This document shows positions 36,708 to 46,511 of a stretch of 64,000 bases of DNA, piece after piece; position 1 is the stretch's first letter, and every line of letters starts with the position of its first letter. Location of the stretch: the NCBI GenBank assembly GCA_023414355.1, contig JAEZOB010000009.1, positions 310,001 to 374,000 of the forward strand, read 5' to 3'. Position numbers and translations under genes: made by a program. Origin of the DNA: Bacillota bacterium. Its GTDB lineage: Bacteria > Bacillota > Clostridia > Lachnospirales > Lachnospiraceae. The notes below the pieces were generated by a model. It did not search any database, had not been told where the DNA came from, and saw nothing but the letters and a program-made list of their open reading frames with translations.

Positions 36708-36736
36708 TTGCCCGCCATCATAGGAAACGATACAAT
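36708..36736 (+). promoter_or_regulatory. araA promoter candidate
   Basis: TTGCCC (36708-36713) and TACAAT (36731-36736) are 17 bases apart. Three AGTAGGAA-like repeats lie over and before them. Confidence 0.45.
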
Positions 36737-36791
36737 GGTCTCAGAAGCTGTAACTATAATTTACGGTTAATCCTAAGGAGGTAAATAAGCT

Positions 36792-38288
36792 ATGCTGGAG
36801 AAAAAGAAATATCAATTTTGGTTTGCAACCGGGTCACAGGCATTGTACGGTGAGGAATGCTTAAACGTAGTTGCCGAGCATTCAAGAATTATGGTAGATG
36901 GAATAAATAAATCAGGTCTCCTGCCCTTTGAGGTGGTTTGGAAGCCAACACTGATTGATAATGCTTCCATCAGAAGATTATTTAATGATGCGAATCAGGA
37001 CGAGAACTGTGCGGGTGTCATCACCTGGATGCATACCTTTTCACCTGCAAAATCATGGATTCTTGGTCTTCAGGAGTTTAGAAAACCTCTCCTGCATCTT
37101 CATACGCAATTTAACCGGGAAATCCCCTATGCTGCGATTGACATGGACTTCATGAATACCAACCAGTCCGCCCACGGAGACAGAGAATTCGGTCATATCG
37201 TAAGCCGAATGGGTATCGAGAGAAAGGTTGTCGTTGGTTACTGGGAGGACGAGACTGTCCAGAGAAGACTTGCGGACTGGATGATTACAGCAGTCGGCAT
37301 CATCGAAAGCAGCCACTTGAGAGTACTGCGTGTCGGTGACAATATGCGTAATGTTGCAGTTACCGAGGGCGACAAGGTAGAGGCACATATTAAGTTTGGA
37401 TGGGAAATCGATGCCTATAATATCACGGATATTGCGGAATACGTACAGCAGGTACCGCAGGGCGAGATCAATTCCTTGGTGGAAGAGTATTATGCAACCT
37501 ATGAAATACTGACTGAGGGCAGAAATGAGAAGGAATTCAGAGAGCATGTTGCTGTCCAGGCCGGAATTGAACTCGGTTTTGAAAAATTCTTGACCGAAAA
37601 GAATTATCATGCCATCGTTACTAATTTTGAAGTGCTTTCCGGACTGAAGCAGCTGCCTGGCCTTGCGATCCAGAGATTGATGGAAAAGGGCTACGGCTTC
37701 GGTGGAGAAGGAGACTGGAAGACTGCCGCAATGGTTCGTCTGATGAAACTGATGACTCAGGATATCAAAAATGCCAAGGGTACTTCCTTCATGGAGGATT
37801 ATACCTATCATCTGACAGCAGGACAGGAGGGCATTCTGCAGGCACATATGCTTGAGGTTTGTCCGACAATTGCTGAGGGCAGAATTGGTATCAAGGTAAA
37901 TCCGTTATCCATGGGTAACAGAGAAGACCCGGCACGTCTTGTATTTACTTCAAAGGCAGGCAGAGGTGTGGCAACCTCCCTGATTGATCTGGGGAACCGC
38001 TTCCGTCTGATTGTCAATGAGGTAGAGTGTCTGCCCCAGAATACTCCGATGCCTAAGCTTCCTGTGGCAAGTGCTTTCTGGCGTCCGGAACCTAATCTGG
38101 CAACCGGTGCTGAGGCCTGGATCCTGGCAGGCGGTGCACACCATACAGCATTCTCCTATGATCTTACCGCCGAGCAGATGTGTGATTGGGCGGCAGCCAT
38201 GGGTATAGAAGCAGTCTTAATTGATAAGGATACTACCATCAGAAGCTTTCAGAATGAGCTGCGTTGGAATGCCCTGGCTTATAGATAG
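36792..38288 (+). CDS. araA: L-arabinose isomerase
   Basis: 498-residue isomerase converting L-arabinose to L-ribulose with a Mn2+ site. Signatures are FWFATGSQALYG at the start, TWMHTFSPAKSWI, the HTQFNREIP segment, GYGFGGEGDWKTAA and a C-terminal AGGAHHTAFS. Length is normal for AraA. CTAAGGAGG precedes the ATG. It is the first gene of the arabinose operon. Confidence 0.97.
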   Translation: MLEKKKYQFWFATGSQALYGEECLNVVAEHSRIMVDGINKSGLLPFEVVWKPTLIDNASIRRLFNDANQDENCAGVITWMHTFSPAKSWILGLQEFRKPLLHLHTQFNREIPYAAIDMDFMNTNQSAHGDREFGHIVSRMGIERKVVVGYWEDETVQRRLADWMITAVGIIESSHLRVLRVGDNMRNVAVTEGDKVEAHIKFGWEIDAYNITDIAEYVQQVPQGEINSLVEEYYATYEILTEGRNEKEFREHVAVQAGIELGFEKFLTEKNYHAIVTNFEVLSGLKQLPGLAIQRLMEKGYGFGGEGDWKTAAMVRLMKLMTQDIKNAKGTSFMEDYTYHLTAGQEGILQAHMLEVCPTIAEGRIGIKVNPLSMGNREDPARLVFTSKAGRGVATSLIDLGNRFRLIVNEVECLPQNTPMPKLPVASAFWRPEPNLATGAEAWILAGGAHHTAFSYDLTAEQMCDWAAAMGIEAVLIDKDTTIRSFQNELRWNALAYR

Positions 38289-38382
38289 GCCATGAGAAAT
38301 CGAATGGCTGTATGGAGCAGGTATTCCTCGGCTGAAGAGATATGAGTTAGTACACCTAAGGATAAGGAATGGAGATCATATT

Positions 38383-39078
38383 ATGTTAGAACAGTTAAAA
38401 GAAATCGTATTTCAGGCGAATATGGAGCTTCCCAAACGGGGGCTGGTAACCTTTACTTGGGGAAATGTGAGCGGTATAGACCGCGAAAGCGGATACATGG
38501 TCATCAAACCCAGTGGTGTGGAATATGAGCATATGAAGGCGGAGGATATGGTGGTAGTTGATTTGGAGGGTAACCGGATAGAAGGACGCTACAAGCCTTC
38601 TTCGGACACCGCCACTCATATCGAATTATATAAGAAATACCCTGAGCTGGGCGGAATTGTTCATACCCATTCCACCTGGGCAACCTCTTGGGCTCAGGCC
38701 GGAAGAAGTATTCCTTTATATGGCACCACCCATGCAGATTATTTCTATGGACCGATTCCCTGTGCCAGAAGTCTGACGAAGGAAGAGATTGACGGAGAAT
38801 ACGAGAAGAATACGGGACTTGTAATCATCGAAACCTTGATCAAGAATAATTTAAGCCCGAAAAGCATGCCTGGAATTCTCTGCACCAATCATGGTCCCTT
38901 TACCTGGGGAAAGGATGCCGCCGAGGCTGTGCATAACGCGGTGGTTTTGGAGGAAGTAGCCAAGATGGCTTGCCATTCAGAGATGATCAATCGTGATATC
39001 AGCCCGGCTCCGCAGGCGATCGCCGATAAGCATTATCTGCGTAAGCATGGGGAGAATGCGTATTACGGACAGAATTAA
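38383..39078 (+). CDS. araD: L-ribulose-5-phosphate 4-epimerase
   Basis: 231-residue class-II-aldolase-like epimerase giving D-xylulose-5-phosphate. Motifs are TWGNVSGIDRE, KPSGVEY, SSDTATH and HTHSTWATSWAQAG with zinc-binding histidines, and CTNHGPFTWG. Length is standard. It lies between araA and the kinase gene on the same strand, so all three pathway steps are together. Confidence 0.96.
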   Translation: MLEQLKEIVFQANMELPKRGLVTFTWGNVSGIDRESGYMVIKPSGVEYEHMKAEDMVVVDLEGNRIEGRYKPSSDTATHIELYKKYPELGGIVHTHSTWATSWAQAGRSIPLYGTTHADYFYGPIPCARSLTKEEIDGEYEKNTGLVIIETLIKNNLSPKSMPGILCTNHGPFTWGKDAAEAVHNAVVLEEVAKMACHSEMINRDISPAPQAIADKHYLRKHGENAYYGQN

Positions 39079-39119
39079 CGAATTCTGTGTAAATAGTTTA
39101 TTTAATGGAGGATGAATAC

Positions 39120-40727
39120 ATGAGTCAAACGGTAAATGATATCAAAGCTTCAATCCAGCGCGGAAAGACGGTGCTTGGAATTGAATTTGGATCTACCCGC
39201 ATTAAAGCAATCCTGATTGGGGAGGACCATGCACCGATTGCCTCCGGAAGTCATGATTGGGAGAACAGCTACAGCAATAACCTCTGGACCTACAGTCTGG
39301 ACGATATCTGGAAAGGTCTGCAGGACTGTTATGCTAAAATGGCGACAGACGTAAGGGAGCAGTATGGTGTTACTCTACAGAATATCGGAGCGATCGGTTT
39401 CTCAGCCATGATGCACGGTTATATGGCGTTTGATCAGGAGGACCAGCTTCTGGTACCGTTTCGAACCTGGCGCAATAATATCACCGAGCAGGCATCTGAG
39501 GCTTTGACGGAGCAGTTTAAATATCATATTCCTCAGAGATGGAGTATCGCTCATTTATACCAGGCTATCTTAAATCAGGAGGAGCATGTTGCCGATATCC
39601 GCTTTATGACGACACTGGCGGGTTATATCCATTGGAAACTGACAGGCAAAAAGGTCTTGGGAGTCGGAGATGCATCCGGTATGTTCCCGATTGATATAAC
39701 CACAAAGAAATTTAACCAAAAGATGATTGACTGCTTTAACGGATTGATTTCTTCTGCACATTATCCCTGGAAATTGGAGGATATCCTTCCCGAGGTTCTG
39801 ACTGCAGGAGAAAAGGCAGGTGTCCTCACCGAAGAAGGAGCAAAGCTTTTGGATGTTTCAGGAGAACTAAAAGCAGGCATCCCTCTCTGTCCTGCAGAAG
39901 GAGATGCTGGAACCGGTATGGCAGCGACGAACAGTGTCGCAAGGCGTACCGGAAATGTATCTGCCGGAACCTCCGTTTTTGCGATGATTGTACTGGAAAA
40001 GGAATTATCCAAAGCATATCCTGAGATTGATCTTGTTACAACACCGGCAGGTGATCTGGTGGCAATGGCTCATTCCAATAACTGTTCCTCTGACTTAAAT
40101 GCCTGGGTTGGCTTATTCGATGAATTTACCAAGGCTTTGGGTGTCGAGGCAGATGCGAATAAGCTGTACGGGATCTTATATCAGAAGGCACTTCAGGGAG
40201 ATCCGGATTGTGGCGGATTACTCGCTTACGGGTATCTCTCAGGTGAGCATATCACAGGCTTCGAAGAAGGTCGCCCGTTATTTGCCCGCACACCGGAAAG
40301 CAAATTCAATCTTGCTAATTTTATGCGCGTGAATTTATTCACTTCTCTTGGTGCATTGAAGATCGGTCTTGATATTCTTCTGAAGCAGGAAGGCGTAGAA
40401 TTGGATGAGATCCTGGGCCATGGCGGTTTATTCAAGACGAAGGGTGTCGGACAGAAGATTATGGCTGCTGCCATCAATGTTCCGGTATCCGTTATGGAGA
40501 CGGCAGGAGAAGGAGGAGCCTGGGGTATCGCACTCTTGGCAGCCTATATGCTCCGCAAAGAGAAAGACGAAGCCCTGGAGGAATATTTAAAGACGAAGGT
40601 ATTCTCGGGCAAGTCAGGCTCTACAATCGATCCTGATCCTGTGGATGTGGAAGGGTTTGAAACTTTCATGAAGCGTTACAGAAAGGGACTTGCAATTGAA
40701 AGAGCAGCAGTGGATAACCTGAAATAA
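39120..40727 (+). CDS. araB: FGGY sugar kinase, probable L-ribulokinase
   Basis: 535 residues from ATG 39120 (GGAGG eight bases before; an ATG at 39105 lacks one). The N-terminal ATP motif is GIEFGSTRIKAI, and other FGGY parts are GFSAMMHGYMAF, GNVSAGTSVFAM and HGGLFKTKGVGQ. The sequence style differs from classical AraB and is nearer to xylulokinase-type FGGY kinases, as in other clostridial arabinose operons. Ribulose as substrate is inferred from its place after araA and araD. Confidence 0.88.
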   Translation: MSQTVNDIKASIQRGKTVLGIEFGSTRIKAILIGEDHAPIASGSHDWENSYSNNLWTYSLDDIWKGLQDCYAKMATDVREQYGVTLQNIGAIGFSAMMHGYMAFDQEDQLLVPFRTWRNNITEQASEALTEQFKYHIPQRWSIAHLYQAILNQEEHVADIRFMTTLAGYIHWKLTGKKVLGVGDASGMFPIDITTKKFNQKMIDCFNGLISSAHYPWKLEDILPEVLTAGEKAGVLTEEGAKLLDVSGELKAGIPLCPAEGDAGTGMAATNSVARRTGNVSAGTSVFAMIVLEKELSKAYPEIDLVTTPAGDLVAMAHSNNCSSDLNAWVGLFDEFTKALGVEADANKLYGILYQKALQGDPDCGGLLAYGYLSGEHITGFEEGRPLFARTPESKFNLANFMRVNLFTSLGALKIGLDILLKQEGVELDEILGHGGLFKTKGVGQKIMAAAINVPVSVMETAGEGGAWGIALLAAYMLRKEKDEALEEYLKTKVFSGKSGSTIDPDPVDVEGFETFMKRYRKGLAIERAAVDNLK

Positions 40728-40749
40728 ATCACAGATAAATAACATGTAG

Positions 40750-40797
40750 AAATCCTCATAGGGATTGCCAAAAGGCAGACCTTATGAGGATTTTTTG
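40750..40797 (+). terminator. Terminator of the arabinose operon
   Basis: AAATCCTCATA-GGGATTGCC pairs with GGCAGACC-TTATGAGGATTT and a T6 run follows. Confidence 0.85.
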
Positions 40798-40877
40798 GCT
40801 TCATAAATCCTCTTAAACAAATATTAAGAAAGATACCAATTTTCACGGGCAGGTTTGTCGAATATGGAACATAGCTG

Positions 40878-40906
40878 TTGAAAAAAATGCTTAAAAATAG
40901 TAATAT
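40878..40906 (+). promoter_or_regulatory. Promoter of the GGDEF/EAL gene
   Basis: TTGAAA (40878-40883) and TAATAT (40901-40906) are 17 bases apart, about 85 bases before the start codon. Confidence 0.55.
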
Positions 40907-40989
40907 ATATTTAATCCATATTTAGACAGAAGGAAACGATACGATAAATTCGTTGTTATACGGACACCCTGGGTACTGAAAGGAGCAGA

Positions 40990-43551
40990 ATGCGAAAGAA
41001 GAGAATAAAACTAATTAGTATTGCCTTATTTATGGGATTTCTGCTGTTATTTTCGATGCGCCTGACGCCCCTTGCCTATGCCGAGGAGCAGGAGGAAAGC
41101 CAAATCCTGGTTTTAAATTCATATCATCAGGGAATGATCTGGACTGAAGAAGAAACAGATGGTATTATCAGCAAGATCAGGGAGGCCGGAAAGAACGTAT
41201 CCTTTTTTGTGGAATATATGGATTGGAAGAATTATGGATACGAAAGCAACTGGTATATGTTATATGATTATTACAAGTATAAATATAAAGATAAGAAGCT
41301 TGATTTGATTGTTACAACGGACGATGCTGCGCTTAAATTTGCGCTTCGTTACAGAAATGAGTTCTTTTCTGATGCGCCCATCGTCTTCTGCGGTGTCAAT
41401 AAAGAAGGGGTTCAGGAAATCACAAAGGGATATGACAGGTTTGCGGGGGTAATTGAAGAGGTTAATCCGACAAAAACTTTGGACTTTGCTGTGTCACTTA
41501 ATCCTCAGATCAAAAAGATATATACCATATATGATAATTCAGAGAGTGGGAAATCCACCGGTCAGATGGTGGCTGAATCCATTAAAGCATTTAATCCGAA
41601 CATAGAGGTGGTCCCCTGGAATAAATTACCCTTTAAGACCATAACCGATCGAGCAGCCTTAGCAGAAAATGAAAGCATCATTCTGTTTTGCACCTATTAC
41701 AGTGATATTAATAATAATATTGTGGCAATGGATTATGCGACCAGAGAGGTATGCAAAGCCAGCAGAGTTCCTGTTTACGGATTGTTTGATTTTGGTCTGA
41801 ATCAGGGCATTGTAGGCGGTACCTTAGTAAGCGGAAAACTTCAGGGTGAGAATGCCGGAGAACTGGCAATCCGCATACTGGAAGGGGAGGACCCTAACAG
41901 TATTTCAGTACAGAGTCCGGATTGTACCCGCACGATATTCGATTATAATCAGTTAATGAAATTCAATATTAGTCAGAAGCAATTACCAAAGAACAGCAGC
42001 CTCATTAATAAACCCTTTTCCTTTTATGAGACTTATAAACCCTTGGTACTCAGCGTTTCGGCGGTGTTTGTACTGCTGATCTCCTTTACCAGTCTATTAA
42101 TCTTCTATATTCGAAAGCTGAGAAAGATGAAACATGCTCTGTCAGAGAATAATGAGGAGCTGACGCAGTTAAATGAGGAATTGGTAGCCTCCGACGAGGA
42201 ATTGATGAAACAATACGAGGAAATTATCTCGGTTAATAAAAGAATTAAGAAAAGTGATGAGAAACTAACCTATTTGGCGTATCATGATTCGATGACCGGT
42301 CTTCCCAATAAGCTGTCATTATATAACAAAGCGAAGAGCATTTTTACACCGGAATTTGGGATGTCAGCTTTACTGTTTATCGATATCGATAACTTTAAAT
42401 ATGTAAATGATACTCTCGGTCACGCATTTGGAGATAAATTAATTATTGATGTCAGCAAAACCTTAGCAGACCTGCTGTATGATAAATGTTCTCTTTATCG
42501 ATTGAGCGGAGATGAGTTCGTTATCATCTTTGAGCAAATTGAAGAGGTAAAGCAGGCCGAGCGATTCGCAGTTCACCTGCTTTCAGGGTTTTTTAAGGAC
42601 TTTGATTACCAAAGTAATCTTCATGTTAGTCTGAGTATCGGAATAGCACTATATCCTCAGCATGGGACAGATGTGGAGGAACTGCTGAAATATGCAGACA
42701 TTGCGATGTATAAGGTTAAAGAAGCAGGTAAAAAGGGCTATGTAGTTTATAATAAAGAAATGAATGAAGCTTTTGTAGAAAGGGTCTCTATAGAGAAATA
42801 TCTTAAGAAAGCTTTGGATTACCATGAGTTTGAGCTGTATTATCAACCCCAGGTGGATCTGAAAACCAAACGTATCACAGGCCTCGAAGCCCTTCTTAGA
42901 TGGAACAGCCCCAATTTGGGTTGGGTCTCTGCGCTTAAGCTGGTAAGTGTTGCAGAGGATACTCACTTTATTATTCCTTTGGGAGACTGGGTTCTGCAAA
43001 ATGCCTGCCTTTTTTTGAAAAAACTGGAGAGAATGGGCTACAACAAGTTGGGGGTATCAGTCAATATTTCTATTCTTCAGCTTTTACAGGAAGATTTTGT
43101 TGATAAGGTGATGGACATCATTCATAAGTACGAGATCCGACCTGAGTTATTGGAATTAGAGATTACAGAATCAATTTTAGTGGAATCCTTTGACAGGGTT
43201 AAAACGAAGCTGCAGCAGTTACGTGATAATAATGTCAGAATGGCACTTGACGATTTCGGAAAGGGTTATTCCTCGCTGAGTTATCTAAAGCAGCTGCCGA
43301 TCACTACGATGAAGATCGATAAATCCTTTATTGATCACATCTCCGTTCAAAGCGAGGATGATTATGTGAGGAATATTATCGCACTCGGGAAGAACCTGGG
43401 AATGTGTGTCATTGCGGAGGGGGTAGAGGAAAAACATCAGCTGGAGTATTTAGAGAAAAGCGATTGCGATAGTATTCAAGGCTTTTTCTTCTGTAAACCA
43501 AGGACAGAGGAGGATATCATACGAATGCTCGAGGAGTCTTCTAAAAACTAA
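40990..43551 (+). CDS. GGDEF/EAL protein with ABC-type periplasmic sensor
   Basis: 853 residues. Signal peptide or TM1 (about 9-30), then an extracellular ABC-transporter-substrate-binding-like domain (about 35-330; ILVLNSYHQGMIWTEEE, APIVFCGVNKEGV). TM2 is at about 355-377, followed by a short coiled coil, a GGDEF domain and a C-terminal EAL domain. The cyclase motif reads SGDEF, a variant that can still be active, and the diesterase has EALLRW, DDFGKGYSSL and EGVEE. It would turn an extracellular ligand signal into c-di-GMP synthesis or breakdown. The gene stands alone. Confidence 0.92.
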   Translation: MRKKRIKLISIALFMGFLLLFSMRLTPLAYAEEQEESQILVLNSYHQGMIWTEEETDGIISKIREAGKNVSFFVEYMDWKNYGYESNWYMLYDYYKYKYKDKKLDLIVTTDDAALKFALRYRNEFFSDAPIVFCGVNKEGVQEITKGYDRFAGVIEEVNPTKTLDFAVSLNPQIKKIYTIYDNSESGKSTGQMVAESIKAFNPNIEVVPWNKLPFKTITDRAALAENESIILFCTYYSDINNNIVAMDYATREVCKASRVPVYGLFDFGLNQGIVGGTLVSGKLQGENAGELAIRILEGEDPNSISVQSPDCTRTIFDYNQLMKFNISQKQLPKNSSLINKPFSFYETYKPLVLSVSAVFVLLISFTSLLIFYIRKLRKMKHALSENNEELTQLNEELVASDEELMKQYEEIISVNKRIKKSDEKLTYLAYHDSMTGLPNKLSLYNKAKSIFTPEFGMSALLFIDIDNFKYVNDTLGHAFGDKLIIDVSKTLADLLYDKCSLYRLSGDEFVIIFEQIEEVKQAERFAVHLLSGFFKDFDYQSNLHVSLSIGIALYPQHGTDVEELLKYADIAMYKVKEAGKKGYVVYNKEMNEAFVERVSIEKYLKKALDYHEFELYYQPQVDLKTKRITGLEALLRWNSPNLGWVSALKLVSVAEDTHFIIPLGDWVLQNACLFLKKLERMGYNKLGVSVNISILQLLQEDFVDKVMDIIHKYEIRPELLELEITESILVESFDRVKTKLQQLRDNNVRMALDDFGKGYSSLSYLKQLPITTMKIDKSFIDHISVQSEDDYVRNIIALGKNLGMCVIAEGVEEKHQLEYLEKSDCDSIQGFFFCKPRTEEDIIRMLEESSKN

Positions 43552-43575
43552 TCAGAGATTTAAGAGCAGTGAGAC

Positions 43576-43609
43576 AAGGGGCCTTTTCATAAGAAGGTCC
43601 CTTTTTTGA
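43576..43609 (+). terminator. Terminator after the GGDEF/EAL gene
   Basis: GGGGCCTTTTC and GAAGGTCCC pair around ATAA, followed by T6. Confidence 0.85.
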
Positions 43610-43673
43610 TGATTTATCATTTGAAAGGCTTATTGTTCCCTCAAAAGCAGCCGGTTGATTAGGAAAATATGGA

Positions 43674-43702
43674 TTGACTTAATGCCCTTGAAATTGTAAT
43701 GT
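43674..43702 (+). promoter_or_regulatory. Promoter of the TIM-barrel-like gene
   Basis: TTGACT (43674-43679) and TAATGT (43697-43702) are 17 bases apart, 36 bases before the start codon. Confidence 0.55.
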
Positions 43703-43738
43703 AAAAGCAGAAAAAAATTTATGTAGGGAGGAACTAAA

Positions 43739-44665
43739 ATGGCAAAGAGGTTTTTGGATTGTACTGCATCTGATTTCATGAATTTTACAAAAGAGGATTA
43801 TCTTTCTTCTATTACGGGCAGTGAAGGCAGGGTGATCGCCTGCGAATGCATCGGAATCACAATGCCACTGCTTGTAGATGTCACGAATGCCGAACTGGTT
43901 GCATCTATGGGAGCAGACCTCCTTCTACTGAATATGTTTGATGTAAAGGAGCCTGTCATTCACGGATTGCCGAAAGTAGAGCCGATGGAGACGGTACGTG
44001 AGCTTAAACGATTGACAGGGCGAATGATCGGAATTAATTTAGAACCGGTGGAAGAGGGGGCAGGTTCAGAGAATGACGCAACGATGTGGAGAATGTCAGA
44101 GGGAAGAAAAGCTACGTTGGAAAATGCCAGACTTGCCTGTGCTATGGGGGTAAATCTGATACTGCTGACCGGGAACCCGGGGAATGGTATCAGCAACAAG
44201 GCGATCGTAGAATCTCTCTCGGCCATCAGCGGCGAACTGAAGGATAAAATCATCCTGGCGGCAGGGAAGATGCATGCTTCTGGAATAATCACAGAAGGGG
44301 CAGATCGTATTATAACGAAAGAGGATATCAGGGAGTTTGTAACTGCGGGAGCGGATATCATATTACTTCCCGCCCCTGGAACCGTACCTGGAATTACGAT
44401 GGAGAATATCCGTGAGCTGGTGAACTATGCCCATTCTCTCGGAGCATTAACCATCACAGCGATTGGGACCTCTCAGGAGGGAGCCGATACCGCTACCATC
44501 AGACAGATTGCATTACTGTGTAAGATGACAGGAACTGATATCCATCATATCGGGGATACCGGATATCCCGGAGCAGCAATTCCCGAGAATATTATGGCAT
44601 ATTCCATTGCCATACGTGGCGTGCGGCATACCTATCACAGGATGGCAGTATCTGTGAACCGATAG
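43739..44665 (+). CDS. Conserved TIM-barrel-like protein of unknown function
   Basis: 308 residues with repeated beta-alpha units: MGADLLLLNMFD, GRMIGINLEP, MGVNLILLTGNPG, GADIILLPAPGTVPGI, and SLGALTITAIGTSQEGAD. The Gly-rich ends of strands resemble a phosphate-binding (beta/alpha)8 barrel. I believe it belongs to an uncharacterised domain family often listed near sugar PTS or glycosidase genes (DUF7916-like), but cannot confirm this. GGGAGG precedes the ATG. It may act on a phosphorylated sugar; that is inference. Confidence 0.65.
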   Translation: MAKRFLDCTASDFMNFTKEDYLSSITGSEGRVIACECIGITMPLLVDVTNAELVASMGADLLLLNMFDVKEPVIHGLPKVEPMETVRELKRLTGRMIGINLEPVEEGAGSENDATMWRMSEGRKATLENARLACAMGVNLILLTGNPGNGISNKAIVESLSAISGELKDKIILAAGKMHASGIITEGADRIITKEDIREFVTAGADIILLPAPGTVPGITMENIRELVNYAHSLGALTITAIGTSQEGADTATIRQIALLCKMTGTDIHHIGDTGYPGAAIPENIMAYSIAIRGVRHTYHRMAVSVNR

Positions 44666-44715
44666 ATAACCGGAGAGTTGCTATCCTATGAGTATGGAGA
44701 AGGATGAATCGACTT

Positions 44716-46299
44716 TTAATGCTTCATACACCATAATATCCATTCATCCGATCTTAATGTATCTGCATCGTAAGCCTTTGGATAAGTGGTGGGATACTTA
44801 GTGGAAGCAAGTTCGATATCCGGTTTTGTTCCATAGATAGAGCTGATACGTCCATCTGTATTATAGGCAGCTTCAATATCCATGCGAAATATCAGACCGC
44901 TGTTTGGGAGAGAAAATAACATAGGGCCGGAAAAAGTATTGCCCCAGCCATAAGTATTTGCTCCGACAACAGTTCCCAGCTTCAACTCCCTGACAGCGGT
45001 TACGAAGGAATCAGCAGCGGACAGGGAATCATTATCGGCTATAATGTATACCTCACCATGAAAGGGGAAAGTATTGCAGGGTGTTAATTCTCTGGTAATC
45101 TCATACACCTGCCATTCTTTGATCGATAGAGCTGGAAGGACAGAATTCCTTACAGCGAGAAGATGATGCGTTTTTCTATCCAGCAAGTCATTTCTATATA
45201 TGAGTCGATACATTGGCAGCCGAATTTTAGAGTTATGTAGAAATGATTTCTTTATTGCAGTTATATTCTTAAGCTCTACAGCTTCTTTTAACAACGGGCG
45301 AAGCAGCAGATCCATCCAATAGGTTAATTCTCCACCGGTATTCCCTCTGACATCAATGATTACCTTATTCAGCTGTTCACCATTACTTATCATAAAATTC
45401 TGAAGCTTTTCATTATCAGAAGTTATGAAGGCCTGATCAAAGGTATTGATTTTAATATATCCGGTTGTAGGATTCAAGGTGGTCAGATAGATATTACCCA
45501 AAGGGTAGAATTTTGACACTCCGCTCTCCTGATAACCGGGAAGTCTTCTTACCGATGTGCTTACTGCACTGCCATCGGGAAGTATAAAATCTGCAATCCA
45601 TCCATCCTTCTGTACAGGGTCTTTTAAAAACACCTGAGTTGTGAAGTTCTTCTTGTTTTTTTCATCATAGCGAAGTGGGATGAGGTCCTGTAAGGATAGT
45701 ACATAATCATCCACATTTCGGTGATCCACACTTTTTAGTATTGAGCCGGCAGGAATGATGAGAGAATTGGAATGGTAATCCTTTGTAGTGATAAAGCGAC
45801 CGTCTAAATACTCTAAACAAATATCTCCATGGTTATATAGAGCCAGAGTAGAAGTCATATGCTTCCAGTATGAACTTTTTAAGTAAGCGTCCTTCCCGAT
45901 ATCCATTGTATAGCTTTGGTAAAAATCAAAGCTCTCAGGAAATTGAATTCCACCATGCCCTGCTTGTCTTAAGCGGTCTGTATATTCAATGAAAAGCTGT
46001 AAGAATTCGGAATTCGTATCGGATTGCTCTGCCCGGGTAATATAATCCGGAGCCAGATCATTAATCTCATCAAGCCCCTTCACAGTTGTTAATGCGGTAC
46101 TGAAGGGATAATAATCCCTAACATATTGGGTATGTCGAATAAAGTCCTCCTTTTTCTGAGCAGAAGTCAGTTCCTTCGATGAAATTGGTTTATCCGGTAA
46201 ATAAAGCTTAAGATGTAATGTGAGATAAAGACTATAAATAAGAAATAGTAATATCATGATAAGGAATACGGAAAGTAAACGCTTCGCTATTCGCTTCAT
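44716..46299 (-). CDS. S41 family peptidase (C-terminal processing type)
   Basis: 527 residues. One N-terminal membrane anchor (about 9-29), then an extracytoplasmic part. S41 catalytic features are VIIDVRGNTGGE and ADNDSLSAADSFV (nucleophile Ser in SAAD), then GTVVGANTYGWG. No clear PDZ domain stands out, as in the more distant, Tsp-unlike branch of S41. The target is unknown. It is convergent with the TIM-barrel-like gene, 50 bases apart. Confidence 0.85.
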   Translation of the reverse strand: MKRIAKRLLSVFLIMILLFLIYSLYLTLHLKLYLPDKPISSKELTSAQKKEDFIRHTQYVRDYYPFSTALTTVKGLDEINDLAPDYITRAEQSDTNSEFLQLFIEYTDRLRQAGHGGIQFPESFDFYQSYTMDIGKDAYLKSSYWKHMTSTLALYNHGDICLEYLDGRFITTKDYHSNSLIIPAGSILKSVDHRNVDDYVLSLQDLIPLRYDEKNKKNFTTQVFLKDPVQKDGWIADFILPDGSAVSTSVRRLPGYQESGVSKFYPLGNIYLTTLNPTTGYIKINTFDQAFITSDNEKLQNFMISNGEQLNKVIIDVRGNTGGELTYWMDLLLRPLLKEAVELKNITAIKKSFLHNSKIRLPMYRLIYRNDLLDRKTHHLLAVRNSVLPALSIKEWQVYEITRELTPCNTFPFHGEVYIIADNDSLSAADSFVTAVRELKLGTVVGANTYGWGNTFSGPMLFSLPNSGLIFRMDIEAAYNTDGRISSIYGTKPDIELASTKYPTTYPKAYDADTLRSDEWILWCMKH

Positions 46300-46424
46300 A
46301 TTTGGTCCTTTCCCTCTTGGTATGGTTTTGCTGAGAATGACATAATAATAACATATTTAGGCAAATTTGAACAGAAAGTAATTAAGAGAATAGGATTTAA
46401 CATGAAGAGGATCAGTTTAATCTA

Positions 46425-46453
46425 TTGGCTTGGTAAATTAATAATGCTATACT
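46425..46453 (+). promoter_or_regulatory. Promoter of the beta-glucosidase gene
   Basis: TTGGCT (46425-46430) and TATACT (46448-46453) are 17 bases apart. Confidence 0.55.
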
Positions 46454-46475
46454 TAATATAAAATAAATACATCAT

Positions 46476-46505
46476 AAGGAGGAACAGGATCTTTGATTCT
46501 GTAAG
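46476..46505 (+). promoter_or_regulatory. Misplaced ribosome-binding site with micro-ORF
   Basis: AAGGAGG (46476-46482) is 29 bases from the beta-glucosidase ATG, too far for direct use. Ten bases after it begins TTG-ATT-CTG-TAA (46493-46504), a three-codon ORF. The glucosidase frame opens just after that stop. Confidence 0.35.
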
Positions 46506-46511
46506 TTGAAA

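Noticed and set aside
37053..37847. 264-codon minus-strand open frame opposite araA
   Set aside because: Shadow of the strongly biased araA codons; composition is implausible and araA is unambiguous.
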